A stretch of 64,000 nt of DNA from Siphonodentalium dalli (taxonomy: Eukaryota > Mollusca > Scaphopoda > Gadilida > Siphonodentaliidae), in the NCBI GenBank assembly GCA_032622095.1, contig CP136066.1, positions 117,139,319-117,203,318 on the forward strand, in the 5' to 3' direction. Made by a program: the position numbers and the translations under genes. Shown one piece after another: positions 1 through 11,686 of this stretch. Below the pieces are notes generated by a model. That model saw only the letters and a list, made by a program, of their open reading frames with translations, searched no databases and was not told where the DNA came from. Each line of letters opens with the position of its first letter. The stretch's first letter is position 1.

Positions 1-289
1 ATTTGGCGAGGTCGGTAGGCGGGCGGGCATGCAGGCATCCGGACGACCGCTACTGTTAGCGCGATAACTCAAACAAACGTCGACCGATTTTATTCATATT
101 TGATATATGGGTCAGTTGCAATGATATCTCGAACGAGTTCAAAAACCAGGTTTGTGCAATCTAATATACAAGAGTTCTGGGTCTTAGTTTGTCTATTTTT
201 AGCGATTTTGATCGTTTGCGACCATTAGCTTGATAATTCAAACAAACTTTCTGTCTGACGGAGAATCATTCAAAATGGACGACTAAAGA

Positions 290-520
290 ACCATAACTAA
301 GGTAAACACAAGATGGCTGCCAGCTGCCATGTTTTTCATGTAGAGCTGATCCTAAACAAGCATGTAAAGATTCAAAACAAATGTCCATTAAATGTGGGTT
401 GTAGGGTGTGCTGATGGATTCACATTTGAAACCCAAGATGGCTGCTGGCGTTTTAAAAAAAATATTTCTAACAAATTTCTTGATAAAAGGGAGGCTCCCA
501 TCTGACTAGATCACATGTAA
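290..520 (+). repeat. Diverged dispersed copies of the 158-bp satellite monomer
   Basis: Two diverged monomers carrying the satellite signature (aagatggctgcc followed by gccatgttttt near 310-335, and again near 425-445) lie outside the terminal repeats of the large element that follows. They show that the satellite family also exists as scattered single copies. The flanking stretches 1-289 and 521-756 hold no gene that I can see; the first bases are a short GGCGGGC-like simple repeat cut by the window edge. Confidence 0.6.
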
Positions 521-839
521 AATAAGTGATGCTTATATTCTAAAACATACATTTGTCTAATATTTCCTTTGACCCAGAGTTAATCAAGGCTGATTAACCA
601 CGTTGTGGATAACCAAGTTAGTTACCACAATCCAATCAAGGGCAACACCATGCATGAATGATAATCTCATGAATTAATACCTTTGTTTCTAATCAGTTGC
701 TTTGATATAAATGGTTGAGAGAGATCTGCATTTCATATGAACTGAGCTCAGCTTAGTTATTAGCTCAACTTTACTTTGTAAAGTTTGAGCTATTGCCATG
801 TACGTAAGGCGTCAACAATGCAGTCTACAGGTCATACCT

Positions 840-3215
840 TTGATCGGATCATTATGAAATTTGTCATAGCTGTTGACATCAACATTTAGACCAGAATGAT
901 TAATTTTGGGGTCATTCGGTAAAAAAACATGGCCGCCAGTGGCCATCTTGCATTTCAAAATTCAATCCATTAGCACGGGCTACAGGGCGTACTGTTTGTC
1001 TGATCGTCATGAAATTTGTCATGGATGTTAATATTGACATGTAGATGGGAACGAGTAATTTTGGGGTCATTCGGCCCAAAAACATGGCCGCCAGCAGCCA
1101 TCTTGGATTTTACTCTTTGTATGACTAAATTCTTTAGCACGGGCTACAGGTCGTACTTTTAGTCTGATCATCATAAAATTTGTCAAGAATGTTAATAATG
1201 ACATGTAGATGGGAACGAGTCATTTTGGGGTCATTCGGCCAAAAAACATGGCCGCCAGCAGGCATCTTTGATTTCACTCTTTGTATGACTAAATCCTTTA
1301 GCACGGGCTACAGGTCGTACCTTTAGTCCGATCATCATAAAATTTGTCATGGCTGTTGAAATTGGAATGTAGATGGGAACGAGTCATTTTGGGGTCATTC
1401 GGACAAAAAACATGGCCGCCAGCGGCCGTCTTGGATTTCAAAATTCAATCCATTAGCACGGGCCACAGGTCGTACTGTTCGTCTGATCATCATGAAATTT
1501 GTCATGGATGTTAATATTGACATGTAGATGGGAACGAGTAATTTTGGGGTCATTCGGCCAAAAAACATGGCGGCCAGCAGCCATCTTGGATTTTACTCTT
1601 TGTATGACTAAATCCTTTAGCACGGGCTACAGGTCCTACTTTTAGTCTGATCATCATAAAATTTGTCAAGAATGTTAATAATGACATGTAGATGGGAACG
1701 AGTCATTTTGGGGTCAATCGGCCAAAAAACATGGCCGCCAGCAGCCATCTTGGATTTTACTCTTTGTATGACTAAATCCTTTAGCACGGGCTACAGGCCG
1801 TACCTTTAGTCTGATCATCATAAAATGTGTCATGGCTGTTGAAATTGGAATGTAGATGGGAACGAGTAATTTTGGGGTCATTCGGCCAATAAACATGGCC
1901 GCCAGTGGCCATCTTGGATTTCAAAATTTAATCCATTAGCACGGGCCACAGGTCGTACTGTTCGTCTGATCATCATAAAATTTGTCATGGATGTTAACAA
2001 TGACATGTAGATGGGAACGAGTAATTTTGGGGTCATTCGGCCAAAAAACATGGCCGCCAGCAGCTATCTTGGATTTTACTCTTTGTATGACTAAATCCTT
2101 TAGCACGGGCTACAGGTCGTACCTTTATTCTGATCATCATAAAATTTGTCATGAATGTTAATAATGACATGTAGATGGGAACGAGTCATTTTGGGGTCAT
2201 TCGGCCAAAAAACATGGCCACCAGCAGCCATCTTGGATTTTACTCTTTGTATGACTAAAGCCTTTAGCACTGACTATAGGTCGTACCTTGAGTCTGATCA
2301 TCATGAAATTTTTCATGGCTGTTGAAATTGGAATGTAGATGGGAACGAGTCATTTTGGGGTCATTAGGACAAAAAACATGGCCGCCAGCGGCCATCTTGG
2401 ATTTCAAAATTTAATCCATTAGCACGGGCCACAGGTCGTACTGTTTGTCTGATCATCATGAAATTTGTCATGGATGTTAACAATGACATGTAGATGGGAA
2501 CGAGTAATTTTGGGGTCATTCGGCCAAAAAACATGGTCGTCAGCAGCCATCTTGGATTTTACTCTTTGTATGACTAAATCCTTTAGCACGGGCTACAGGT
2601 CGTACATTTAGTCTGATCATCATAAAATTTGTCATGGCTGTTGAAATTGGAATGTAGATGGGAACGAGTCATTTTGGGGTCATTTGGCGAAAAACATGGC
2701 CGCCAGCAGCCATCTTGGATTTTACTTTTTGTATGACTAAATTCTTTAGCACGGGCTACAGGTCGTACCTTTAATCTGATCATCATAAAAAATTTCATGA
2801 ATGTTAATAATGACATGTAGATGGGAACGAGTCATTTTGGGGTCATTTGGCCAAAAAACATGGCCGCCAGCAGCCAACTTGGATTTTACTCTTTGTATGA
2901 CTAAATCTTTTACCACGGGCTACAGGTCATACCTTTAGTCTGATCATCATAAAAGTTTTCATGGCTGTTGAAATTGGAATGTAAATGGGAACAAGTCATT
3001 TTGGGGTCATTCGGACAAAAAACATGGCCGCCAGTGGCCATCTTGGATTTCAAAATTTAATCCATTAGCACGGGCCACAGGTCGTACCTTGAGTATGATC
3101 GTCATAAAATTTGTCATTGATGTTAACGATGACATGTAGATGGGAACGACTCATTTTGGGGTCATTCGGCCGAAAACATGGCCGCCAGCAGCCATCTTGG
3201 ATTTTACTTTTCTTT
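840..3215 (-). repeat. Left satellite arm, about 15 monomers of ~158 bp, inverted orientation
   Basis: Monomers read as the reverse complement of those at 4215-10540. Landmarks repeat every ~158 bp: gatgggaacgagtcattttg, the stretch ggccgccagcagccatcttg, and gactaaatcctttagcac. Copies differ by scattered substitutions. Each monomer has an inverted pair of ATGGC(C/T)GC motifs. Short open frames run through the array, but they are shared by all copies only because the monomer repeats; there is no sign of selection for a protein. Confidence 0.9.
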
Positions 3216-3287
3216 TCATGTCTATAAACTAGTATTAGACATTCAACTTTCCACATTCCTAATCGCTCCATTGACTGTAATATATTA

Positions 3288-4193
3288 AATTATTCCCTTT
3301 CCAAGTTGAGCTACAGTGTCATTGACACTTTCATTAACTGTGTGATGTCTGTGACATGATATCTTCCAAAACAGTTGATTTCTTAATCAATGGTGCCTGA
3401 CAGCAGTGTAGAATAATGGCCCATGTAGGAATATTAACAATTAGTTCTCTTCTCCAAGTTCATCTCTTGACTGAGAAATGGTCACATAAAAGCCGTATTG
3501 ATGACCCATTATATGAACTAATGCCTTTTTTGTGCAAAACTGAAATGCAAATTGCATTGGAGCAACTTAGAACTGTATTATCAGTTTGTCTATGGAATCC
3601 CACATGTGATTCCAATTTGTTCAAGCGAACCAGTACTTTAATCGTTTTTTTCCCTTGCTTGGTGACAACGCTGTTGAGATAGTCGCGACCTGATTTCCAG
3701 GATGTCCTAAGTGACCTTTTTGGTGAAAATGAGATATTGGTATTGTTGGAACCAGAATTTCAGAACGCTTCTAATGGTGGAAACGGGAAGTTTGTATTTT
3801 CACTCTCATTTTCACTCTCATGAAGATATCAGGCATTCTTTTTTGTCCGTTGTAGTTGAAATTTGGTGTATTTAACTTCCAGGTTGTCACATCTCACTTA
3901 AGCATTATAGTCTGATTTCCACTTTGAACTGGAATTATTTGAATACCGTATTAGCGACACAGGACATTGTGGAATTGAAGATATGCTTGGAACAAAATAG
4001 AATTGTCACAATTGCATGTGATGGGCATGCACATTGTTTCATAATTATAGGACAACATGGAATTGAATTGGGTTGTTATAACTAACGTATATATTTATAT
4101 AATATCAGCATCGCCATGCAGTGTGATTGACATCTGCATAATTATAAATGAAAGTGTCAATGACACTGTAGCTCAACTTGGAAAGGGAATAAA
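3288..4193. mobile_element. ~0.9-kb inverted-repeat element (MITE-like) in the spacer between the two satellite arms
   Basis: The left end (3288-3336) contains attccctttccaagttgag, then ctacagtgtcattgacac; the complement of the same stretch lies at 4146-4193. The arms are about 46 bp and nearly perfect, and each includes the small palindrome GTGTCAATGACAC. A TA-rich tract follows the right end. An 88-codon open frame inside (3416-3682) has no recognisable domain and I treat it as chance. The element fills nearly the whole spacer of the larger palindrome. Confidence 0.7.
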
Positions 4194-4214
4194 TATATAT
4201 ATATATATATAAAA

Positions 4215-7200
4215 AGTGAAATCCAAGATGGTTACTGGTGGCTATGTTTTCCAATAAAATTCAAACACATTTGATAGCTTCCATCTAGCCAGATCAATAT
4301 CAAGATTAATATGAAGTCTGGAGATGAGGGAAGTGGACTGTAGGGTGTGCCAAAGGATTCAGTCATGCAAAGAGTAAAATCCAAGATGGCTGCCAGTGGA
4401 CACGTTTTAAGACCAAATGAACCTAAATGACTCGTTTCTGTCTACATCCCAATGTTAACAGCCATGACAAATTTCCTGATGATCCGACTAAAGGTACGAC
4501 CTGTAGCCCATGCCAAAGGATTTAGTCACGCAAAGAGTAAAATCCAAGATGGCTGCTGGTTGCCATGATTTTGGCCGGATAACCTAAAAATGACTCGTTC
4601 TCATCTACATGTCAATGTCAGCATCCATGACAAATTTCACAATGATCTCACAAAAGGTGCGACCTGTAGCCCATGCCAAAGGATTTAGTCATGAAAGAGT
4701 AAAATCCAAGATGGCTGCCAGCGGCCATGTTTTTTGGCCGAACGACCCCAAAATTACTCGTTCCTATCTACATGTCAATATTAACACCCATGACAAATTT
4801 CATGACGATCAGACAAACAGTACAACCTGTAGCCCGTGCTAATGGATTGAATTTTTAAATCCAAAATGGCCGCTGGCAGCCATGTTTTTTTTTTCCCGAA
4901 TGACCCCAAAATGACTTGTTCCCATCTACATTCCAATTTCAACAGCCATGATAAATTTCATGATGATCAGACTAAAGCTACGACCTGTAGTCCGTGCTAA
5001 AGGATTTAGTCATACAAAGAGTAAAATCCAAGATGGCTGCTGGCGGCCATGTTTTTTGGCCAAATGACCCCAAAATGACTCGTTCCCATCTACATGTCAT
5101 TGTTAACATTCATGACAAATTTAATGGTGATCCGACCAAAGGTATGACCTGTAGCCCGTGCCAAAGGATATAGTCATGCAAAGGGTAAAATCCAAGATGG
5201 CTGCCGGCGGCCATGTTTTTTGGCCGAATGACCCCAAAATTACTCGTTCCCATCTACATGTCAATGTTAACATCCTTGACAAATTTCATGATGATTAGAC
5301 CAAAGGTACGACCTGTAGCCCGTGCTAATGGATTGAATGTTGAAATCCAAGATGGCCGCTGGCAGCCATGTTTTTTGTCCGAATGACCCCAAAATGACTC
5401 GTTCCCATCTACATTCCAATTTCAACAGCCATGACAAATTTCATGATGATCAGAGGAAAGGAATGACCTCTAGCCTGTGCTAAAGGATTTAGTCATACAA
5501 AGAGTAAAATCCAAGATGGCTGCTGGCGGCCATGTTTTTTGGCCGAATGACCCCAAAATTACTCGTTCCCATCTACATGTCAATGTTAACATCCTTTACA
5601 AATTTCATGATGATTAGACCAAAGGTACGACCTGTAGCCCGTGCTAATGGATTGAATTTTGAAATCCAAGCTGGCAGCCATGTTTTTTGTCCGAATGACC
5701 CCAAAATGACTCGTTCCCATCTACATTCCAATTTCAACAGCCATGACAAATTTCATGATGATCAGAGGAAAGGAATGACCTGTAGCCTGTGCTAAAGGAT
5801 TTAGTCATACAAAGGGTAAAATCCAACATGGCTGCCGGCGGCCATGTTTTTTGGCCGAATGACCCCAAAATTACTCGTTCCCATCTACATGTCATTGTTA
5901 ACATCCATGACAAATTTCATGATGATCAGAAGAACAGTACGACCTATAACCCGTGCTAATGGATTGAATTTTGAAATCCAAGATGGCCGCTGGCAGCCAT
6001 GTTTTTTGTCCGAATGACCCGAAAATAACTCGTTCCCATCTACATTCCAATTTCAACAGCCATGACAAATTTCATGATGATCCGACCAAAGGTACGACAT
6101 GTAGCCCGTGCCAAAGGATTTAGTCATGCAAAGAGTAAAATCCAAGATGGCTGCAGGCGGCCATGTTTTTTGGCCGAATGACCCCAAAAATACATGTCAA
6201 TGTTAACATCCTTAACAAATTCCATGATTATTAGACCAAAGATACGACCTGTAGCCCGTGCTAATTGATTGAATTTTGAAATCCAAGATGGCCGCTGGCA
6301 GCCATGTTTTTTTTTTTTCCCGAATGACCCCAAAATGACTTATTCCCATCTACATTCCAATTTCAACAGCCATGATAAATTTCATGATGATCAGAGGAAA
6401 GGAATGACCTGTAGCCTGTGCTAAAGGATTTAGTCATACAAAGAGTAAAATCCAAGATGGCTGCTGGCGGCCATGTTTTTTGGCCAAATGACCCCAAAAT
6501 GACTCGTTCCCATCTACATGTCATTGTTAACATTCATGACAAATTTAATGGTGATCCGACCAAAGGTATGACCTGTAGCCCGTGCCAAAGGATTTAGTCA
6601 TGCAAAGGGTAAAATCCAAGATGGCTGCCGGCGGCCATGTTTTTTGGCCGAATGACCCCAAAATTACTCGTTCCCATCTACATGTCAATGTTAACATCCT
6701 TGACAAATTTCATGATGATTAGACCAAAGGTACGACCTGTAGCCCGTGCTAATGGATTGAATTTTGAAATCCAAGATGGCCGCTGGCAGCCATGTTTTTT
6801 GTCCGAATGACCCCAAAATGACTCGTTCCCATCTACATTCCAATTTCAACAGCCATGACAAATTTCATGATGATCCGACCAAAGGTACGACATGTAGCCC
6901 GTGCCAAAGGATTTAGTCATGCAAAGAGTAAAATCCAAGATGGCTGCAGGCGGCCATGTTTTTTGGCCGAATGACCCCAAAAATACATGTCAATGTTAAC
7001 ATCCTTAACAAATTCCATGATTATTAGACCAAAGATACGACCTGTAGCCCGTGCTAATTGATTGAATTTTGAAATCCAAGATGGCCGCTGGCAGCCATGT
7101 TTTTTTTTCCCGAATGACCCCAAAATGACTTGTTCCCATCTACATTCCAATTTCAACAGCCATGATAAATTTCATGATGATCAGACTAAAGCTACGACCT

Positions 7201-10200
7201 GTAGTCCGTGCTAAAGGATTTAGTCATACAAAGAGTAAAATCCAAGATGGCTGCTGGCGGCCATGTTTTTTGGCCAAATGACCCCAAAATGACTCGTTCC
7301 CATCTACATGTCATTGTTAACATTCATGACAAATTTAATGGTGATCCGACCAAAGGTATGACCTGTAGCCCGTGCCAAAGGATTTAGTCATGCAAAGGGT
7401 AAAATCCAAGATGGCTGCCGGCGGCCATGTTTTTTGGCCGAATGACCCCAAAATTACTCGTTCCCATCTACATGTCAATGTTAACATCCTTGACAAATTT
7501 CATGATGATTAGACCAAAGGTACGACCTGTAGCCCGTGCTAATGGATTGAATTTTGAAATCCAAGATGGCCGCTGGCAGCCATGTTTTTTGTCCAAATGA
7601 CCCCAAAATGACTCGTTCCCATCTACATTCCAATTTCAACAGCCATGACAAATTTCATGATGATCAGAGGAAAGGAATGACCTGTAGCCTGTGCTAAAGG
7701 ATTTAGTCATACAAAGAGTAAAATCCAAGATGGCTGCTGGCGGCCATGTTTTTTGGCCGAATGACCCCAAAATTACTCGTTCCCATCTACATGCCAATGT
7801 TAACATCCTTTACAAATTTCATGATGATTAGACCAAAGGTACGACCTGTAGCCCGTGCTAATGGATTGAATTTTGAAATCCAAGCTGGCAGCCATGTTTT
7901 TTGTCCGAATGACCCAAAAATGACTCGTTCCCATCTACATTCCAATTTCAACAGCCATGACAAATTTCATGATGATCAGAGGAAAGGAATGACCTGTAGC
8001 CTGTGCTAAAGGATTTAGTCATACAAAGGGTAAAATCCAACATGGCTGCCGGCGGCCATGTTTTTTGGCCGAATGACCCCAAAATTACTCGTTCCCATCT
8101 ACATGTCATTGTTAACATCCATGACAAATTTCATGATGATCAGAAGAACAGTACGACCTATAACCCGTGCTAATGGATTGAATTTTGAAATCCAAGATGG
8201 CCGCTGGCAGCCATGTTTTTTGTCCGAATGACCCGAAAATAACTCGTTCCCATCTACATTCCAATTTCAACAGCCATGACAAATTTCATGATGATCCGAC
8301 CAAAGGTACGACATGTAGCCCGTGCCAAAGGATTTAGTCATGCAAAGAGTAAAATCCAAGATGGCTGCAGGCGGCCATGTTTTTTGGCCGAATGACCCCA
8401 AAAATACATGTCAATGTTAACATCCTTAACAAATTCCATGATTATTAGACCAAAGATACGACCTGTAGCCCGTGCTAATTGATTGAATTTTGAAATCCAA
8501 GATGGCCGCTGGCAGCCATGTTTTTTTTTTTCCCGAATGACCCCAAAATGACTTGTTCCCATCTACATTCCAATTTCAACAGCCATGATAAATTTCATGA
8601 TGATCAGAGGAAAGGAATGACCTGTAGCCTGTGCTAAAGGATTTAGTCATACAAAGAGTAAAATCCAAGATGGCTGCTGGCGGCCATGTTTTTTGGCCAA
8701 ATGACCCCAAAATGACTCGTTCCCATCTACATGTCATTGTTAACATTCATGACAAATTTAATGGTGATCCGACCAAAGGTATGACCTGTAGCCCGTGCCA
8801 AAGGATTTAGTCATGCAAAGGGTAAAATCCAAGATGGCTGCCGGCGGCCATGTTTTTTGGCCGAATGACCCCAAAATTACTCGTTCCCATCTACATGTCA
8901 ATGTTAACATCCTTGACAAATTTCATGATGATTAGACCAAAGGTACGACCTGTAGCCCGTGCTAATGGATTGAATTTTTAAATCCAAGATGGCCGCTGGC
9001 AGCCATGTTTTTTGTCCGAATGACCCCAAAATGACTCGTTCCCATCTACATTCCAATTTCAACAGCCATGACAAATTTCATGATGATCAGAGGAAAGGAA
9101 TGACCTGTAGCCTGTGCTAAAGGATTTAGTCATACAAAGAGTAAAATCCAAGATGGCTGCTGGCGGCCATGTTTTTTGGCCGAATGACCCCAAAATTACT
9201 CGTTCCCATCTACATGTCAATGTTAACATCCTTTACAAATTTCATGATGATTAGACCAAAGGTACGACCTGTAGCCCGTGCTAATGGATTGAATTTTGAA
9301 ATCCAAGCTGGCAGCCATGTTTTTTGTCCGAATGACCCCAAAATGACTCGTTCCCATCTACATTCCAATTTCAACAGCCATGACAAATTTCATGATGATC
9401 AGAGGAAAGGAATGACCTGTAGCCTGTGCTAAAGGATTTAGTCATACAAAGGGTAAAATCCAACATGGCTGCCGGCGGCCATGTTTTTTGGCCGAATGAC
9501 CCCAAAATTACTCGTTCCCATCTACATGTCATTGTTAACATCCCTGAAAAATTTCATGATGATCAGAAGAACAGTACGACCTATAACCCGTGCTAATGGA
9601 TTGAATTTTGAAATCCAAGATGGCCGCTGGCAGCCATGTTTTTTGTCCAAATGACCCGAAAATAACTCGTTCCCATCTACATTCCAATTTCAACAGCCAT
9701 GACAAATTTCATGAAGATACGACCAAAGGTACGACATGTAGCCCGTGCCAAAGGATTTAGCCATGCAAAGAGTAAACTCCAAGATGGCTGCAGGCGGCCA
9801 TGTTTTTTGGCCGAATGACCCCAAAAATACATGTCAATGTTAACATCCTTAACAAATTACATGATTATTAGACCAAAGATACGACCTGTAGCCCGTGCTA
9901 ATTGATTGAATTTTGAAATCCAAGATGGCCGCTGGCAGCCATGTTTTTTTGTCCGAATGACCCCAAAATGACTCGTTCCCATCTACATTCCAATTTCAAC
10001 AGCCATGACAAATTTCATGATGATCAGACTAAAGCTACGACCTGTAGTCCGTGCTAAAGGATATAGTCATACAAAGAGTAAAATCCAAGATGGCTGGCGG
10101 CGGCCATGTTTTTTGGCCGAATGACCCCAAAATGACTAGTTCCCATGTACATGTCACTGTTAACATCCATGACAAATATTATGATGATCCGACCAAAAGT

Positions 10201-10540
10201 ACGACCTGTAGGCCGTGCCAAAGAATTTAGTCGTGCAAAGAGTAAAATCTAAGATGGCTGCCGGCGGCCATGTTTTTTGGCCAAATGACTCAAAAATTAC
10301 TCGTTCCCATCTACTTGTCAATATTAACATACATGACAAATTTCGTGATGATCAGACGAACAGTACGACCTGTAGCCCGTGCTAATGGATTGAATATTGA
10401 AATCCAAGATGGTCGCTGGCGGCCATGTTTTTTTTTCCGAATGACCCCAAAATGAATCGTTCCGGTCTAAATGTTGATGTCAACAGCTACGTGAAATTTC
10501 ATAATGATCCGACCAAATGTACGACCTGTAGCCTGTATTG
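4215..10540 (+). repeat. Right satellite arm, about 40 monomers of ~158 bp with higher-order structure
   Basis: Two alternating monomer subtypes are seen: one with agagtaaaatccaagatggc and one with gaattttgaaatccaagatg. A variant monomer lacking about 15 bp (aaaaatacatgtcaatg directly after gaccccaa) recurs near 6185, 6978, 8399 and 9822, so spacings are 793, 1421 and 1423 bp, that is 5, 9 and 9 monomers. A ~1.42-kb higher-order repeat has therefore been amplified recently. Identical 87-codon frames at 5532, 7746 and 9169 are a by-product of this amplification. Each monomer carries CCAAGATGGC(C/T)GC and a facing GGCCATG motif. Confidence 0.9.
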
Positions 10541-10655
10541 TTGACGAATCACGCACACACGGACGACGGACGACAAAGCCATGGCAATAGCTCAAACTTT
10601 ACAAAGTAAAGTTGAGCTAATAATCAGTACGATCCAGTGGCTGGGATGACTGTAG

Positions 10656-10677
10656 CCCCCCCCCCCCCCCCCCCCCC
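10656..10677 (+). repeat. Poly-C homopolymer tract
   Basis: An uninterrupted run of 22 C just outside the right end of the satellite-bearing element. Length is likely to be unreliable in any assembly. Confidence 0.95.
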
Positions 10678-11588
10678 ACAAGACATTTTGCAAGTTTGAA
10701 ATTCAGGCATTTTCGGGAAAATTACGTAAACATTCATTTCAGGATTCCGTCCGAAATATACACAATTCGGCATTTATTTTAATATATGCAACAATATTGG
10801 ATACATACCACATATTTAACATGAATCGAGACTACATAATAGCGGACCCACAATGCAACTTAGTTCGTCGGCAGGGGGTGTGGCGAAAAGTGTCCTGAAT
10901 TGGGAGGGGGTTCCCAAGTTCCCACGTAAGACATTCCGATTGCACCACCATTCACAGCTTTCCAAATTGTACCGGTCTCAGGTCCCCATTTCTCATAAGT
11001 ATTGAAATTATATGGATATTGATATTTGGTAGATGTTGGGCACAGTAGCATGTTATATATTCTTGTCTCCGGGACATGCCGAGCGTTGCCCTTTGTGCAT
11101 ATCTGGGACGAAATAAATACACGGGAGAAATTTCCTGTTGTACATACCTGGGACTAAAAAATGAATCTATACTTTGGCTAACGCCAGTAGATATCATATT
11201 CCACCGGTAAAAAACCTGGGAACTTTTTGATGTTCTGACCCGTTCTGACGGGGAACTTTATAACATTGAACAAACATGACGGGAAATATATTTCTTTGTC
11301 AATACGTGTTCCTCAATAATCTACTTCACATTAGGGGGTGGTCCCAGCTCGAGATTGCATGCATTTTGTGACTTTTGTGAACCGATATCGTAATAAACAT
11401 TGCAAATCCGTAAGTTTTATTGCAAAGCAAGATCGGTCACAAAGTCACTTAAAACGTACAATTTGGAGTCAGAACCTTCACCTAAAGTGAAATGCATTAT
11501 TAAGGAACATGTAATAACTAAGAAATATATTACCTATGCTGTTTTTATATGCTGTACATATCCCTGTCACAACATGTGCCCAGGTTTT
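10678..11588. other. Intergenic stretch, no gene recognised
   Basis: Minus-strand open frames (10860-11051 and 10952-11197) overlap here. They partly reflect a short imperfect duplication (tcccaggtatgtacaa and tcccagatatgcacaa on the minus strand). The composition of the first frame is protein-like in part (NTYEKWGPETG), but there are no clear splice sites or family match. I leave it unassigned. Confidence 0.4.
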
Positions 11589-11686
11589 TTATACGCCCTT
11601 TTGAAAAAAAGGCCGTATTATAGTATTGGTCTGTCCGTCCGGGCGTCCGTCCGTCCGTCCGTCCGTTAACCTGTTGTCAAGATGAT
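11589..11686 (+). repeat. Left part of an older repeat split by the LINE insertion
   Basis: Begins with a small hairpin (tatacgcccttttg then aaggccgtatta), followed by a (GTCC)n-rich tract and tgttgtcaagatgat. The downstream continuation, gatgataactttagttag, resumes at 15977 after the LINE poly-A tail. The same junction, tgttgtccggatgataac, is intact at 16138-16156 in a later unit of the same repeat, so the pre-insertion order can be read directly. Confidence 0.7.

Larger units (their letters stand above)
757..10623. mobile_element. Giant palindromic (foldback) element bounded by terminal inverted repeats and filled with satellite DNA
   Basis: The left end begins TTATTAGCTCAACTTTAC and continues to GAGCTATTGCCATG; the exact reverse complement ends at 10623. 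The similarity between the two ends continues inward for over 200 bp (for example gttgacatcaacatttagacc near 870-890 and its complement near 10465-10485) and then runs into two arrays of the same monomer in opposite orientation. The terminal sequence contains its own small palindrome (ACTTTACTTTGTAAAGT). No transposase is visible, so it would be non-autonomous. The flanking bases (ttag on the left, tcag on the right) do not give a clear target-site duplication. An alternative is an inverted duplication of satellite that only incidentally carries the end motif. Confidence 0.7.

Noticed and set aside
5532-9432. Three identical 87-codon frames and matching minus-strand frames in the satellite
   Set aside because: They recur only because a 1.42-2.2 kb block was duplicated. 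The start codon falls in a repeat landmark and no third-position bias is visible.
4215-10540. CRISPR-like appearance of regularly spaced repeats
   Set aside because: The whole 158-bp unit is repeated, with no unique spacers, and the context is eukaryotic.
10860-11197. Minus-strand frame with protein-like stretch NTYEKWGPETG
   Set aside because: No splice context, no family match that I can defend, and part of it is a short nucleotide duplication.
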